Of a DNA stretch of 64,000 bases, positions 8,921-20,047 are shown in pieces; positions within the stretch are counted from its first letter, which is position 1, and every line of letters begins with the position of its first letter. Under the pieces are notes generated by a model. It ran no database searches and was not told the origin of the DNA. It worked only from the letters and a program-made list of their open reading frames with translations. Position numbers and translations under genes: made by a program. The stretch spans positions 620,001 to 684,000 of the forward strand of contig NZ_CP046401.1 in assembly GCF_009762775.1 (NCBI RefSeq), given 5' to 3'. This DNA is from Maribellus comscasis (GTDB lineage: Bacteria > Bacteroidota > Bacteroidia > Bacteroidales > Prolixibacteraceae).

Positions 8921-10852
8921 TTATTTTACTTCTGTCACCACAATCTCATCTTTCCCTTTTTCTTTTGGGTTATTTATTTTGAAAACAATCCGGTTAATTC
9001 CGTCCCAGTAACGTTTTAAACCTGCGTCTGTAATTTTTGTGGATTCAATTTCTGGTGTTACAACTTTCGGATTGTAACTCATTTCCAAAACAAATCCATC
9101 GCCTTTTAATCGCAGCTTTCCTTCGGTCCTTCTTTGAACGTCGCAATTGGTTACAAAATTCAAAGTTGTGGGCTGATCTTTTACTTCACTTAAAACATAA
9201 TTATCGGCAATGGTAAATTTTTTGCCCCGGTCGAGTGTATAAGTTCTTACCCATTTATCAACCGCAGCGTCTTCAGGATAAGCTTTTGAAATATCGGTTG
9301 AGAACGTTGCCTTTTTAGAATTGGCGCTGAAGGTTGAATTTGTTGCGACAAAATTTCGTCCGTTCATTTGATCAACTCCATTAATTTTGGGAAGATTGTG
9401 GTATTGCGATTGCATTGTCCAGATTTCGTAACGCTTACTGCTAAATGTTTTTGCAGTGTAAGTTTCCCGACCAATATCCACCAAACAAGGTTTTCCATCA
9501 AAATACAAAACACAAGTCCCCAGATCGTTATGATTATGACTTTCAGCATTATGTCCGCCTTTGGCTGCAAAAAAGAAACCTTCGGTAGAACCTGCTTTAT
9601 CGCGCGCGCCGGCCACTTGTGTTTCCGGCAACCAAAAATCGCTGATTAATGCATTTTCTGGGTCGGCATTTTTAATTTCATCCAAATGCATCAGCTGCAT
9701 AATCTGTTCATCTACTTTACCTCCCGGAGGTTTTGTACCCCAATCCTGTTTTTCTGCCAGAAAAGCGCCAAACTTTTGCATCACCGGATCGCCGATGTCT
9801 TTTCCATAGCTGTAAATAATTTGAGGGCGGCCTCCCGTAGTTGCGTCAGCATCGGCAAAATTGATAAAATACGGATAGTTGATGTAAGCTTTGTAAATAT
9901 AACTTCCCATATTTTTTATCAACTGGTTGTCAAACACATCAAATTTTCCATTGGTTGCCCTCTTTAACAAATCAAGGTTTTGATACAACGAAGCACCTGC
10001 CCTTCCCCAATACGACGGGCCTTCGTCGCAACCGCCATCTTTTGGATAAACATTTATAAACTGGTCGAGCGATTTTACCAATTTTTCAACTCCGGCAATT
10101 TTTTTTGACTGATCATCCTCCAGAATTAAAATTGCAGTTAGCATATTATGATTTGTCCAGGGATTCCAGTTGTTTACATCCCGACTTCCATCCAATCCCT
10201 GCCACCAAAAATCGTTACGTTCGTAATATGGAATTACTGCTTTTTTCATGATTTCATTTTTCAGACGTTTTGCAATCAAAGGATGAATTTCATCAAATTG
10301 ATCTTTAAACAAAAACCAGGTCCATGAAAGAATATTTGCAATTTCGCCCACACCTAAATCGATAACAGGTTCGTCAACATCAGGTAAACCGTGGGGCGCT
10401 TTTTGGGCTGTTAAATGCGCCGACCATCCCCACCAGGTTTGCTCGCTGTAATACCAAACACCATTTACAATCTGGTCGATAAAACGCCCTTTGCCTTCGG
10501 TTAATTCGCCCATTACCAACGCAAGCAAAGCAGCACGTGGAGCTGCATAAACCTGTTGCCGACGATCGCCGGAGCGAATAATTTCCAGATAATCGGTTGC
10601 TTTTACCACCGGCCAATTATAATCGAGATAACTTTCGGCCTCTTTTATGTATTCACTTTTGATAGCTTCCGGCAAAGAATTCCAAAACGCACGTGATTCA
10701 TAATCTGGAAAATCTAACCCCGAAAAATCTTTGATTAACGACGCTGCCAAATTAATTTCGGCGGCTTCCTTTTGTAACAAGTCCCGTTTTTCGGCTGAAA
10801 AAACTGTCGTTGAGAAAACGACTATGACCAGCAGAAGAAAAATTCGTTTCAT
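8921..10852 (-). CDS. Secreted heparinase II/III-like polysaccharide lyase (PL21/PL37-type)
   Basis: The 643-residue protein has a signal peptide (residues 1-19). An N-terminal alpha/alpha toroid runs to about residue 370, including WWQGLDGSRDVNNWNPWTNHN. The C-terminal heparinase II/III beta-sandwich has the conserved stretch GGHNAESHNHNDLG, then VDIGRETYTAKTFS and QSQYHNLPKINGVDQ. The asparagine/histidine cluster is where this superfamily binds the uronate and the metal. Members cleave heparan sulfate, ulvan-like or other uronic-acid glycans by beta-elimination. The subfamily and substrate cannot be fixed by reading. It lies 38 bp downstream of the sulfatase-GH78 gene in the same operon. 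Confidence 0.82.
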   Translation of the reverse strand: MKRIFLLLVIVVFSTTVFSAEKRDLLQKEAAEINLAASLIKDFSGLDFPDYESRAFWNSLPEAIKSEYIKEAESYLDYNWPVVKATDYLEIIRSGDRRQQVYAAPRAALLALVMGELTEGKGRFIDQIVNGVWYYSEQTWWGWSAHLTAQKAPHGLPDVDEPVIDLGVGEIANILSWTWFLFKDQFDEIHPLIAKRLKNEIMKKAVIPYYERNDFWWQGLDGSRDVNNWNPWTNHNMLTAILILEDDQSKKIAGVEKLVKSLDQFINVYPKDGGCDEGPSYWGRAGASLYQNLDLLKRATNGKFDVFDNQLIKNMGSYIYKAYINYPYFINFADADATTGGRPQIIYSYGKDIGDPVMQKFGAFLAEKQDWGTKPPGGKVDEQIMQLMHLDEIKNADPENALISDFWLPETQVAGARDKAGSTEGFFFAAKGGHNAESHNHNDLGTCVLYFDGKPCLVDIGRETYTAKTFSSKRYEIWTMQSQYHNLPKINGVDQMNGRNFVATNSTFSANSKKATFSTDISKAYPEDAAVDKWVRTYTLDRGKKFTIADNYVLSEVKDQPTTLNFVTNCDVQRRTEGKLRLKGDGFVLEMSYNPKVVTPEIESTKITDAGLKRYWDGINRIVFKINNPKEKGKDEIVVTEVK

Positions 10853-10890
10853 GATAAATTATTTTTAGTTGGTTATTATTTCTTTGCCAC

Positions 10891-13800
10891 TTAAAAGGTA
10901 TTAATTCTGATTTCTATATCATTTTTCCCGGGACTCAACCGAATGCTTCCAAACGAAAGATTTACCGGTTCGCCATTTACGGTTACCACATCCTGCGGAG
11001 AAAAATCAAGAATAAATTCGCCAACCACATTGGCCGGCAGTTCAATATTGTATTTACGGAAACGCTGATTTACAAGCTGGTACTCACCTTTAATCTGTCC
11101 CTTTAATGTAGGTACTACAACAGAACTTGTTTTAAGACTACTCATTTGTGGCTGAATTACTGCCTCGCCATAGCCTGGCGTTTTGGGCCGAATCCCCCAT
11201 AAATAACGTGGAACAATGTTCGCCGGTGCAGCTCCCCAGGCATGGTTCCAGTCGGAATTGGGTTTGTATCTCATGTCCCAGGCTTCCATTGCTATTGTTG
11301 AACCGACTTTAATCATGTTGTACCAGCTACGATCGTGGGTGGCGGTCATCAATTCCAGGGCGTAATCGCCGGCACCTCCATTGTAGAGGCCTTCCATTAA
11401 AAATTGTGCACCATATACACTGCAGCCCATCCCACGGGTTTTAATATAATCAACAACACTTTTTTTATAAGCGTCAGGAACAATACCAAAGGCTAATGGT
11501 AACATATTTGAATGGACAGCACCATGATCGGTCTCAATCCCATCCTTGTAATAACCACCTTCTTTGTTAAACAGATACTCGTTAACCGATTTTTTCACTC
11601 TTGCCGCACGCATCTCAAAGTCCAGCTGTTCATCCGTTTTGTTTAAAATGCGGGCAAATTCAGCCATAATTTTCATATTCTGGTAATAAAAACTATTGAT
11701 AACCGTACTGATTGGCGTAAATACAAAACCGTCGCGTTCTCCCTGTGGCCAGTCTTTAGGAAGTTTCCATCCGGTGTCTTTTTGTGCGGGTGGCCAATCC
11801 ACAATATCGCGAACACGCTGTGTTGTATCTGCAAAACCGAGTTTCGCCATAAATTCACCGTTTAAGTTTGGCGAGTGAGTGCTAATCAATCCGTGTTTAT
11901 ATTCCAGTTCCATTAAGGTTTTATATTTTAATGGCTCATAATATTTTTCGATAAGTTCAGTGTTTCCGGTGTACATATAATCCTGGTAAAACAAAAGCGC
12001 CACATGTAATTGCCATTCAGTAGGCCAGGTCGGATAATCCATAAAATATTCAATGGTTTTCCGGGCAATCGCATATTCATTGTCCACCGAGTAATGACTC
12101 AACTGATTTAAATAGGCGTCGGCTTCATAGGGAATTCGTTCACGGTCGCCATCCACATAATATCCTGCAAATGAGGTTGCTTTTTGCGAATATTTACACA
12201 TTTCCCACACTTGATTAAGAATATCATCGGAGCTTGAAAATGAACTCGCACTGTAATCAAAATAGTTAAAATATGCAATCTGAGTTAAATCATCTGCTTC
12301 AAGGGTACCGGCACACTCCACCTCAGCATAGCGGAAAGGCGTAATAACCGGAAATGAATCGGGCAATGCAACAGCCATCGACTTTGTGTTACGTTCATCA
12401 GGAATGAGATTGATCTGATATTCGGTTTTTTCGGGCGACACATCTAATTTCAATTCTGTAAAACGAATGGTTCCTCCGGGATTCTGATCAATTTTTCCGT
12501 CGAGTAATTTTTCGCCTAAACGGATAATAATTGTTTCTTTTTGTTTCGTTGAATAGCTAATGCGAAGCGTTCCGAAAGCATCTTTCCCAAAATCGGCAAA
12601 ATAACTGCCCTCAGGGTTCTTTTTGAATGTAACTGGTTTTATTTTTTCAATTTGAAACCAATTTCCTGAAGTAACTTTATCGCCAAAAGTGCCTGTAGTG
12701 AATTGTTGTGGTTCTGAGTATTCAGACAGCCGGTTATCTTTATCAAAAACCCGGACTTTCCAGAAATAGGTCGTATTTTGTTTGAGAGGCTCACTCCCCA
12801 GTTCAATATCAGTCGACTTGTTGCTTCTGACATTTCCGCTGTCCCAAATATCACCAATATTATTGTCAATATTCTTTTTACTTGAGGCCACCAAAACCTG
12901 ATATGCCTTTTGAATAACTGCTTCCCCGGGCACAATCCAGCTAAATTCGGGCTTGCTGTCTATAATTTTTGTATAACGAGGCTCACGAATGTATTCAACT
13001 GTTAAACCTGACGGCACTCCGGAATAAGGATCTGCATATCTTTTCGCGAGTTCATCATTTTTCTCACGAAATTCCCGGAGCACTTTTTTAAATTTACTGT
13101 TACCGGCAAGATTGTTTATTTCTTTTGGATCATCTTTTAAATTGTACAATTCTTCCACAGACCTATCATTAATATATCGCATATATTTCCATTCGGCTGT
13201 GCGCACACCTTCACTTGGTGGAATATTCTCAAACTCCCAAAGGTGTTCAATTAAAACAGTATCGCGATTGATTGATTTTTCTTTACCGGAAACAACCGGT
13301 ACCAGGCTTTTTCCCTGATACGCTTCCGGAATTTCGACGCCTGCCAAATCCAGAATCGTTGCCGGGATATCAATATTTAACGCCATATCGCTTATATCTT
13401 TATGTTTATTTTCCCGAGGGTCGTAAATAATGAGCGGAACCCGAATGGAATTATCGTACATCAACCATTTGCCGGCCAGTTGGCGTTCACCTAAAAACTG
13501 TCCATTGTCGCCCATTAAAATGATAACCGTATTTTTGTCCTGCCCCGTCTCTTTTAATTTCTGTCTTATTTTGGCAATTTCCAGGTCGATGCCATAAATC
13601 ATACGATAATATCCTTTTACACTGTGCTGGTATTTTTCCGGAGTATCATAACGCCATGTCCAGCGCAACCGGTTAAAACCTTCGCGAACATGTAACGGCA
13701 AAGAATTAAAATACTTATCATCGGAAATATCAGCTTCCGGCATTTCCATCCCCTGATACAATTTATCCGGTTCTTCCTGCCAAAAATACTGCAAAGGTGC

Positions 13801-14427
13801 CCCGTCGTGGGCGTGAGGTGCACTAAAACTTAAGGATAAACAAAAGGGCTTTCCAGCAGGAACATCGTCAATAAAATCCAGTGCCTTTTGCCCGGTATAT
13901 CTTGTTAAATGAACGGTGTCGCCATCCAAGGTTTTATAATAATATCCCCGGTAATCATTAAACTGATTATTGCGGTCATAGTCTTCTATCACATCAAATT
14001 GTTCTTCTTTGCCGGGAAAATTCACGCCGTATTTACCATAAAATCCGGTGTAATATCCGGCATCTTTTAATAGCCTGGGGTAAGCAGTTTCCATATATTC
14101 AGAACGAATAGCACCTGTTTGAAATGTATACTTGTGAGTGCGTTCGTGTAAACCTGTAAAAATGCTGGAACGACTGGCGGAACAAATTGGTGTTGTTACA
14201 ATAGCATGCTGAAAATAAATACCGGTCGCAGCCAGTTTATCCATTTCAGGAGTTTGTATGACAGCATTCCCTGCGTATCTCAATGCACTCCAGCGCTGAT
14301 CGTCAGTTAGGATAAAAATGATATTGGGCTTCTGTGTATCTGTTTTTGCCTTTTCAATGGCTTTTGATAAAACACTATTCAACAACAAAAAATGGAAAAG
14401 AAAAAGCATCGTCAGTTTTAGTTTCAT
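10891..14427 (-). CDS. Sulfatase fused to GH78 alpha-L-rhamnosidase (bimodular)
   Basis: The 1178-residue protein is counted from the ATG at 14427, which gives a proper signal peptide ([21 protein letters not shown]). The longer reading from 14502 starts with a non-signal sequence. Residues about 30-490 form a type I sulfatase. The formylglycine motif is CSASR with Cys82, metal aspartates are in ILTDDQR, and [10 protein letters not shown] carries the second metal motif. Residues about 510-1178 form a GH78 rhamnosidase: a fibronectin-like entry ([20 protein letters not shown]), an acid candidate Glu763 in DGDRERIP and a base candidate Glu1048 in IAMEAWD. The same architecture (S1_25 plus GH78) is known from ulvan loci of marine Flavobacteriia. 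It probably removes sulfate from rhamnose and then the rhamnose itself, in the periplasm. Confidence 0.92.
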   Translation of the reverse strand: MKLKLTMLFLFHFLLLNSVLSKAIEKAKTDTQKPNIIFILTDDQRWSALRYAGNAVIQTPEMDKLAATGIYFQHAIVTTPICSASRSSIFTGLHERTHKYTFQTGAIRSEYMETAYPRLLKDAGYYTGFYGKYGVNFPGKEEQFDVIEDYDRNNQFNDYRGYYYKTLDGDTVHLTRYTGQKALDFIDDVPAGKPFCLSLSFSAPHAHDGAPLQYFWQEEPDKLYQGMEMPEADISDDKYFNSLPLHVREGFNRLRWTWRYDTPEKYQHSVKGYYRMIYGIDLEIAKIRQKLKETGQDKNTVIILMGDNGQFLGERQLAGKWLMYDNSIRVPLIIYDPRENKHKDISDMALNIDIPATILDLAGVEIPEAYQGKSLVPVVSGKEKSINRDTVLIEHLWEFENIPPSEGVRTAEWKYMRYINDRSVEELYNLKDDPKEINNLAGNSKFKKVLREFREKNDELAKRYADPYSGVPSGLTVEYIREPRYTKIIDSKPEFSWIVPGEAVIQKAYQVLVASSKKNIDNNIGDIWDSGNVRSNKSTDIELGSEPLKQNTTYFWKVRVFDKDNRLSEYSEPQQFTTGTFGDKVTSGNWFQIEKIKPVTFKKNPEGSYFADFGKDAFGTLRISYSTKQKETIIIRLGEKLLDGKIDQNPGGTIRFTELKLDVSPEKTEYQINLIPDERNTKSMAVALPDSFPVITPFRYAEVECAGTLEADDLTQIAYFNYFDYSASSFSSSDDILNQVWEMCKYSQKATSFAGYYVDGDRERIPYEADAYLNQLSHYSVDNEYAIARKTIEYFMDYPTWPTEWQLHVALLFYQDYMYTGNTELIEKYYEPLKYKTLMELEYKHGLISTHSPNLNGEFMAKLGFADTTQRVRDIVDWPPAQKDTGWKLPKDWPQGERDGFVFTPISTVINSFYYQNMKIMAEFARILNKTDEQLDFEMRAARVKKSVNEYLFNKEGGYYKDGIETDHGAVHSNMLPLAFGIVPDAYKKSVVDYIKTRGMGCSVYGAQFLMEGLYNGGAGDYALELMTATHDRSWYNMIKVGSTIAMEAWDMRYKPNSDWNHAWGAAPANIVPRYLWGIRPKTPGYGEAVIQPQMSSLKTSSVVVPTLKGQIKGEYQLVNQRFRKYNIELPANVVGEFILDFSPQDVVTVNGEPVNLSFGSIRLSPGKNDIEIRINTF

Positions 14428-14526
14428 TGTAAAATTTTTAAAGTTCTGATTTTTTAAAAGTAAACACTTAAACTCCATCTCACATCCTGCTGAATACTGC
14501 ACGAAAACGGCATAGTAGTTTATATG

Positions 14527-15918
14527 CTACTTTATCTTTTCAGGTTTTTCTTTCGATTTTTTCATTTCATACGGCAACTTCCATATATTTCCATCAAAGT
14601 CGCCAAAATATAACTCCGATTTACTGAATTGATGAGAATCACCATCGGCCCAGAAAAAACAGAATGGTGATTTGTGACTCACCGGCCGACGAACATAAGA
14701 GTGGCTCAATTTGCTGTTTTTTGTAAGCATTTTTTTCCGTTTCCAATTCTCGCCTTTATTTTTTGAACTCCAAACGGCCAGTTCTCCGCCAACGCCCCAT
14801 TTCTGCGGTCCGGGTTGGGTTGGCCCAACTATTTTCCATTCCTTTTCTGAAAGATACAAACTCCCCATGTCGTAATTGTGATCAGAAGTTGTTATCATAA
14901 ATGTTTGCCATTTCACACCATCCCATTTGCTAATGCACCACTCGTAAGGCGCACTTTTCGGACCAGGTTCATGGCCGTTGCTTCGAATATATAAACAAAC
15001 CGGATTTCCATTCTTATCAAAGTCCATGTCTTTCATATAAACATTTTTGCCCTGTTCGCTGTAATTTACAACACGGGCCGGTGTATCCATTTTTAGCAAC
15101 GGAAGTTCCAGTTCGCCACCAAGCACATCATTCCATGTTTTTCCAAAATCGAAAGATTCAACATAATACAAATCGCTTCTTTTATCTACATTTCCATTGG
15201 GATGCCGGTTAAAAAATGTTCCTACTTTTTTGCCTTCAAAACAAGCACTGGTTTGATAATGGCCCGATTTTTCACCTTCGTTTACCGGAATTGCAGCCAG
15301 TAATTTGTCGTCGGTCCAGTGAATACCATCTGTACTTGTTTCGAAATAAAGCTGACGAACTCCGGTGTATTTTGTAAAAAAATGAAAAAATCCAAACTGC
15401 GTTTCCCAAGGTTGCGGATAGGTCATTTCTTCTTCTGTAATTTGTTCGAAATCATTGATATCAAACGGCTTTCTGCTTTTATATTTAAATCCCGGGCGGG
15501 TTTGTCCACGCCCACTTACAAATACCCAAATGTAACCTTCGTCGTCAATCAGTAACGAAGGATTATCATGCGGGTCGTCCACACCTTGTTTGTCGTACAC
15601 TACCGTCGGTTTTGAAACCATTCCCGATTTGTGGTCGTACTCGCCAATCATACAAAGCAGGTGTCGTTCATCGGCGTTCGTTGTTCCTCCATATACAAAA
15701 AAAGTCTTATCCACTTCCTTTGCATAAATTGCCAGAGGAACATGCTTGGCGGTGTAAGTTCCCAACGCGCCGGAATACTTGTCGCCGTATTCATATTTCT
15801 GGTTGAGTTCGAACCAAATAGCACGGTAGCCGTTGAACTTTTGGTTGGTTAAGATTTGTGCTTTTCCGGCACTCCCGATAGTTACCAATGCGACTAATAA
15901 CAGTATAAATTCCTTCAT
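14527..15918 (-). CDS. Secreted BNR_4-type beta-propeller, PL24/PL25-like but with altered second histidine
   Basis: The 463-residue protein has a signal peptide ending GSAGKAQ. The propeller carries DDPHDNPSLLIDDEGYIW near residues 114-131, which matches the catalytic-His segment of the other propeller in this locus (at 20048-21442). His117 is present, but the position 20 residues later, which is His in that paralogue, is Arg137 here. The region MTYPQPWETQ also differs. It is therefore a relative of the BNR_4/PL25 group that may use another mechanism, bind without cleaving, or act on a different linkage. The C-terminus is Lys-rich. It lies between the PL8-like gene (11 bp) and the sulfatase-GH78 gene (99 bp). 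Confidence 0.72.
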   Translation of the reverse strand: MKEFILLLVALVTIGSAGKAQILTNQKFNGYRAIWFELNQKYEYGDKYSGALGTYTAKHVPLAIYAKEVDKTFFVYGGTTNADERHLLCMIGEYDHKSGMVSKPTVVYDKQGVDDPHDNPSLLIDDEGYIWVFVSGRGQTRPGFKYKSRKPFDINDFEQITEEEMTYPQPWETQFGFFHFFTKYTGVRQLYFETSTDGIHWTDDKLLAAIPVNEGEKSGHYQTSACFEGKKVGTFFNRHPNGNVDKRSDLYYVESFDFGKTWNDVLGGELELPLLKMDTPARVVNYSEQGKNVYMKDMDFDKNGNPVCLYIRSNGHEPGPKSAPYEWCISKWDGVKWQTFMITTSDHNYDMGSLYLSEKEWKIVGPTQPGPQKWGVGGELAVWSSKNKGENWKRKKMLTKNSKLSHSYVRRPVSHKSPFCFFWADGDSHQFSKSELYFGDFDGNIWKLPYEMKKSKEKPEKIK

Positions 15919-15929
15919 ATCTTTTCTTT

Positions 15930-18011
15930 CTATCGAATTTTCAATATCAAATTCATTGTTTTTCCGGCTTCCTCGTTTTCAGGAAGGTCTATTTTTATTT
16001 TCGACTTGCCATTTTCTACTACCGTATTTTCACCTAAAAATTTACCATTCAATGTCACGGTTATTTTACTTAAAAGCTGTGTAGGCTCTGCCACAAAAAG
16101 CCTGATTTCATCCATTTGCTTTTTTAACATTATCAAACAAGGCGCATCCACTTCTATACCTCCCATATGTTCTGATTTGCCGGCTTCATAAAATACAATT
16201 CCGGCTATCTTTTCATCTTTTGAAACAACTTCCTGTAAATTCTTTTTATTATGAAATTTGAAAGGAAAATCAGCATCCAAAGCTTTCATTTTTGCAACTG
16301 TTGCATTCGGAACCAAAACATATTGGTACTTTTCATTTTGAGGATTTGCACCGTGTTCCAGCCACAATCTGAAGATTTTTGCATAAGTAGTTTTTGGGGT
16401 ATATCGACTGGCAACCCGGTTCCACGATCCTTTTTCTGTTTTCGCTGTCAGTTTTACTTTTGAACCTTCAGGAAAATAATATCCACTTTTTTCGTGAAGT
16501 ATCCATTTATAAATTTCGTCGCTACCCGATTTCGTTGCAGACTCAATTTCACCGTTATAATAAACCTGATTGACTCCGGTGGTAACAGGCAAACCTTCGG
16601 AAGAACTAATTCCTGCCCCCAAATAAATAATCACATCGTCAAACATAAACCATGATTTCTTCGCAGTCAACCCATTACGTTTATAATCCATAGCAGCAAT
16701 TCCATCCTTTCCGTCAGAAACTCCACCGACAAAGTTACTTTCAAGCCGGTAACCTCGGGCCGTTAACACCGGTAATGTATCATTATCCTGATGGGCTGTA
16801 ACTCCGGGTATTTTTTTCCAATCCAGAAATGGAAAGATATTACGATATTCTTCCCCGGTTTGATATAAAAACGTAGCCCCGTCGCCCATATAATATCCCT
16901 GTAAATTTTCGGAATTACACGATTCTGCGCCAATCACCCGTTCCGAACACATTTTAACAGAAAAATAGGATTCAGGAGTTCGCTTCACTTGAAAATCGGA
17001 ACGCCAGAAATGTTTATTTCCGGAAAGCATTTTGTAATCGTTGCCCTTTTGATATTTTTCTGCATTGGCAGGATCGAGGCTTTCCATTTTTGAAAAAAAA
17101 GAGGAAAGACTTGCTGCTTTTTGTTCAGGGGAATCGACAAATAACTGGCGACCACATGCGCTAATATCCATCTGATTTTTCCAGCTTACCCATTGTTGCC
17201 CATCGAGCAAATAGTTTCGCAAAATTTCAACTTTGTTTTCGTCAAACTGAAAAGATGTTTTCCTCAAAACTGAAATCCATTTTATCATATCATTTACATA
17301 CGATAAGCCGTAATTCCCAAATTGCAATTGCGGGCCATGCTGATGATAGGACCAATCAGGTTGAACTCCTTCTCCCGTGCTAACCACAAGTTCTTCTTTT
17401 ATGGATTCAGCCGCCTTTTTTATTGTTTCTGTATCCTTCAGCAGCAACGATTTCAATAAAACGTTTCCGGAAAGCCAAACTTTATTTTGTCCTGTCATTC
17501 CAATTTCTGCACGATCCAATATTTTTATTCCCAGCTGTTTTTGCTCTGCAGAGAGTTCAACTTCCATTAAAATCATCAAGGGCGCTAAAACCATTGGAAC
17601 ACCAATTTCGGGGTACCACCAGTTTGGACAGATAAAATCGTTTTTGAACCAAAAATTTAATCCCGAGTGAATTTTTTGTGAAAGCTCTTTGTTCTGATAC
17701 AACCGGGAACCTTCAGTTTGATAGGCCGTTGCCATTTCCAGCAAACGCGAAATATGACTCCGTGGTTCCCAGGCACCGCGTTGCTGACTGGTATAGTCGA
17801 TATTTTCCCAGGAACCTTTTGCAGTGAGAGAACTCATCAAAACCGTAACTTCCTCTTCATCGACGGGCTCAACCATAATATTTGCCCACACATTTTCATG
17901 AAGTTGCCTGAGTTCCAACGGATACGCTGTTTGACTTTGAGCGGTCGTTTTTCCCAAAGAAATAAATATCAAAAAGACAGAAACTACTGAAACAAAAAAT
18001 TTCTTATTCAT
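15930..18011 (-). CDS. Secreted PL8-family polysaccharide lyase (chondroitinase AC/hyaluronate/xanthan lyase type)
   Basis: The 693-residue protein has a signal peptide (residues 1-24). It has the PL8 helical toroid with NWWYPEIGVP (Asn130), TGQN (Asn176) and DWSYHQHGPQLQFGNYG, in which His225 and Tyr234 have the nine-residue spacing of the catalytic His/Tyr pair. The C-terminal three beta-sandwich domains follow (WFMFDDVIIYLGAGISS is the usual start). From memory, the numbers nearly equal those of Flavobacterium chondroitinase AC. PL8 enzymes cleave glucuronate-containing chains. Known substrates are chondroitin, hyaluronan and xanthan side chains, so the target here is open. It lies 13 bp from the upstream gene. 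Confidence 0.9.
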   Translation of the reverse strand: MNKKFFVSVVSVFLIFISLGKTTAQSQTAYPLELRQLHENVWANIMVEPVDEEEVTVLMSSLTAKGSWENIDYTSQQRGAWEPRSHISRLLEMATAYQTEGSRLYQNKELSQKIHSGLNFWFKNDFICPNWWYPEIGVPMVLAPLMILMEVELSAEQKQLGIKILDRAEIGMTGQNKVWLSGNVLLKSLLLKDTETIKKAAESIKEELVVSTGEGVQPDWSYHQHGPQLQFGNYGLSYVNDMIKWISVLRKTSFQFDENKVEILRNYLLDGQQWVSWKNQMDISACGRQLFVDSPEQKAASLSSFFSKMESLDPANAEKYQKGNDYKMLSGNKHFWRSDFQVKRTPESYFSVKMCSERVIGAESCNSENLQGYYMGDGATFLYQTGEEYRNIFPFLDWKKIPGVTAHQDNDTLPVLTARGYRLESNFVGGVSDGKDGIAAMDYKRNGLTAKKSWFMFDDVIIYLGAGISSSEGLPVTTGVNQVYYNGEIESATKSGSDEIYKWILHEKSGYYFPEGSKVKLTAKTEKGSWNRVASRYTPKTTYAKIFRLWLEHGANPQNEKYQYVLVPNATVAKMKALDADFPFKFHNKKNLQEVVSKDEKIAGIVFYEAGKSEHMGGIEVDAPCLIMLKKQMDEIRLFVAEPTQLLSKITVTLNGKFLGENTVVENGKSKIKIDLPENEEAGKTMNLILKIR

Positions 18012-18024
18012 TTTAAATCAATGT

Positions 18025-20034
18025 TTACAACGGAATAGTTACAAACCATTCATCATTTTTGCTGTTAAAAACCCTCAGTTTCATTTCATCATTTGTTTCA
18101 GAAATGATTTCAGCTTTTATATCATTGGCTACATTTTCTGATGGAAATAAAACCCAGATAAACTTGCTGTCGCCTTCGATCCGTGTTGAATAAATTGATG
18201 CGGTGTTCGATTCATAAGTATTGTACTCCTCGCTGTACCAACCCTGAATTTCAGGCTCTTCCCGTCCGTTTACAAATGAAATATTCCACTCCTGCTCTCC
18301 TACAGGAACAATTCGCAGGTTTCCTCTTTCGTTGTCGGTAAAAACATTTTCACCTTCAACCTTTACATTGCAGTTTGGATGCCAGTGCCAGAGAGCTTCA
18401 ATCTCTCTGGGACGATCGGTTTCAATTTCATCAATAACCACCCACATGTCTCCTCGCACATAAAACAAGCGCCGTGTGTGTTTACACTCTCCTTGCAAAT
18501 CAATAAAATCATCAAATGAACCAATCGCGTAATCGTAATCATCGGTAATTCTGTAATACTTTTCTGTCAAAGGCTCTTCGGCTAAACGTGGCCCGGGCGC
18601 CTGTCCTTTTCCATCAATCATAATAACGTTGTGACTTTGACTCCCCTGTGCATATTTCCTGAATTTGTCGGCCACTGCACCACGGTAGGCAAATCGTCCT
18701 CCGTCAACAAGTAAATCCCGGCCAAAAGCAGCTACGGAAATGTGCAACTTATCGTTATGTTGATGCCCACTTCCCCAAGGACCAACGTCAAAAAATGACC
18801 ATTGAGCGTCAGCATCAAAACCACTTCGTGAAATTAAATGCCCTGCCCAGGGAAAAAAGTATGATGGCCCGTCTTTTGGCAGGGTTCCTTCTTTTCCGTT
18901 GGTAGCGATGTATTTCCAATCGGGTCTATTGGATTTTTCTGCCGCATGAAGAATCAAGTCCCGGTCACTGCCACGGTCACCGTCGTTGTTTAAAATTCGG
19001 TCGCCATCGGGGCGAACAGCGTGTGCAATATAATAATACATGTCCCCGATAGTTTGAACAAAAAACTCAGGCAACTCGCGGTTTGCATGTTCACATATTT
19101 CCTCGAAGAGCTCAAAATTCCGCATCGCTACATTATGGTAATGCGATGTAAGTTCCGTTTGCACTCCATCTTTGTATACTTGTCCCTTCATACTCTCAGA
19201 AATGGTTACAATCGCATAATCCAACCATTCATCTGATTTTTTAAACTCAGGAAAATTAGTCGCAGCCGTTGCCAATGCAGAAATTTCCATAGTGAGCCAG
19301 TTATTTTGGGCATGAAAATTTCGGTTGTAATGCGCATGGTCGGGTAAACTACTTAACATTAACAATTGGGTTGCAGGCGATAGATAATTACTGTTAATCA
19401 TTCCGTAAAAAATACGCGACCATACTTTTACGCGTGCGGCTACCTCTAATCCACGCCAAACTGATGTACTGCTTTTTTTCTCCGGGTAGGGCCAGCTCCC
19501 GATAATAAAATCACGCAAAAACAAGTCGATATAGTTTGCATATTCAGGATTTCCGGTTTTGAAATAAGCCAAAAAAACTTCGCTAATCTGACTGTGACGA
19601 TTGGATAACCATGCCCATTCTTCATCTGTATTTGGCCCTTTGAAATACCAGTCGCGATGACCATCTTCCAGATACGGAACTACACCTTTCACATTCTGAA
19701 TGGTAAACACATTTTTTAAAATCGTATCGGCAGAAGCAACCGTTCCTGTTCCCGGCACCGGCTGTTCACGTCGCAAATATTCAGCTGCATTTCCGTTTTT
19801 GTAGTATTCCAGGAGCTCGGCACAAGCTTTTTCAATATTACCTTTCTGATAGGCTTTCCTCACTTTTTCCAAACCTGGGTAATCCAGATTAAAATCATCA
19901 AGCATTTTTTTCATTTGCTCAGGGTAGGTGCTACAAACATCCTCCACACTTTTTATATCCTTCCAATTTTTTTGAGCAAAAAGATTTCCCCAAAAGATAA
20001 AAGCTGCTACAACAAACAGTAAATATTTTTTCAT
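18025..20034 (-). CDS. Secreted heparinase II/III-like polysaccharide lyase (PL12/PL15/PL33-type)
   Basis: The 669-residue protein has a signal peptide (residues 1-20, ending LFAQ). The helical N-terminal domain contains NFHAQNNWLTMEISALA and KDGVQTELTSHYHN (Asn, Tyr and His candidates). The heparinase_II_III beta domain has the strong signature VGPWGSGHQHNDKLHISV and VDGGRFAYRG, then SQSHNVIMIDGKGQ. This is the classical layout of uronate lyases that use Tyr/His as base and acid. It sits 13 bp downstream of the PL24/25-like gene. Substrate unknown, and superfamily assignment is secure. Confidence 0.88.
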   Translation of the reverse strand: MKKYLLFVVAAFIFWGNLFAQKNWKDIKSVEDVCSTYPEQMKKMLDDFNLDYPGLEKVRKAYQKGNIEKACAELLEYYKNGNAAEYLRREQPVPGTGTVASADTILKNVFTIQNVKGVVPYLEDGHRDWYFKGPNTDEEWAWLSNRHSQISEVFLAYFKTGNPEYANYIDLFLRDFIIGSWPYPEKKSSTSVWRGLEVAARVKVWSRIFYGMINSNYLSPATQLLMLSSLPDHAHYNRNFHAQNNWLTMEISALATAATNFPEFKKSDEWLDYAIVTISESMKGQVYKDGVQTELTSHYHNVAMRNFELFEEICEHANRELPEFFVQTIGDMYYYIAHAVRPDGDRILNNDGDRGSDRDLILHAAEKSNRPDWKYIATNGKEGTLPKDGPSYFFPWAGHLISRSGFDADAQWSFFDVGPWGSGHQHNDKLHISVAAFGRDLLVDGGRFAYRGAVADKFRKYAQGSQSHNVIMIDGKGQAPGPRLAEEPLTEKYYRITDDYDYAIGSFDDFIDLQGECKHTRRLFYVRGDMWVVIDEIETDRPREIEALWHWHPNCNVKVEGENVFTDNERGNLRIVPVGEQEWNISFVNGREEPEIQGWYSEEYNTYESNTASIYSTRIEGDSKFIWVLFPSENVANDIKAEIISETNDEMKLRVFNSKNDEWFVTIPL

Positions 20035-20047
20035 TTTATAATATTGT

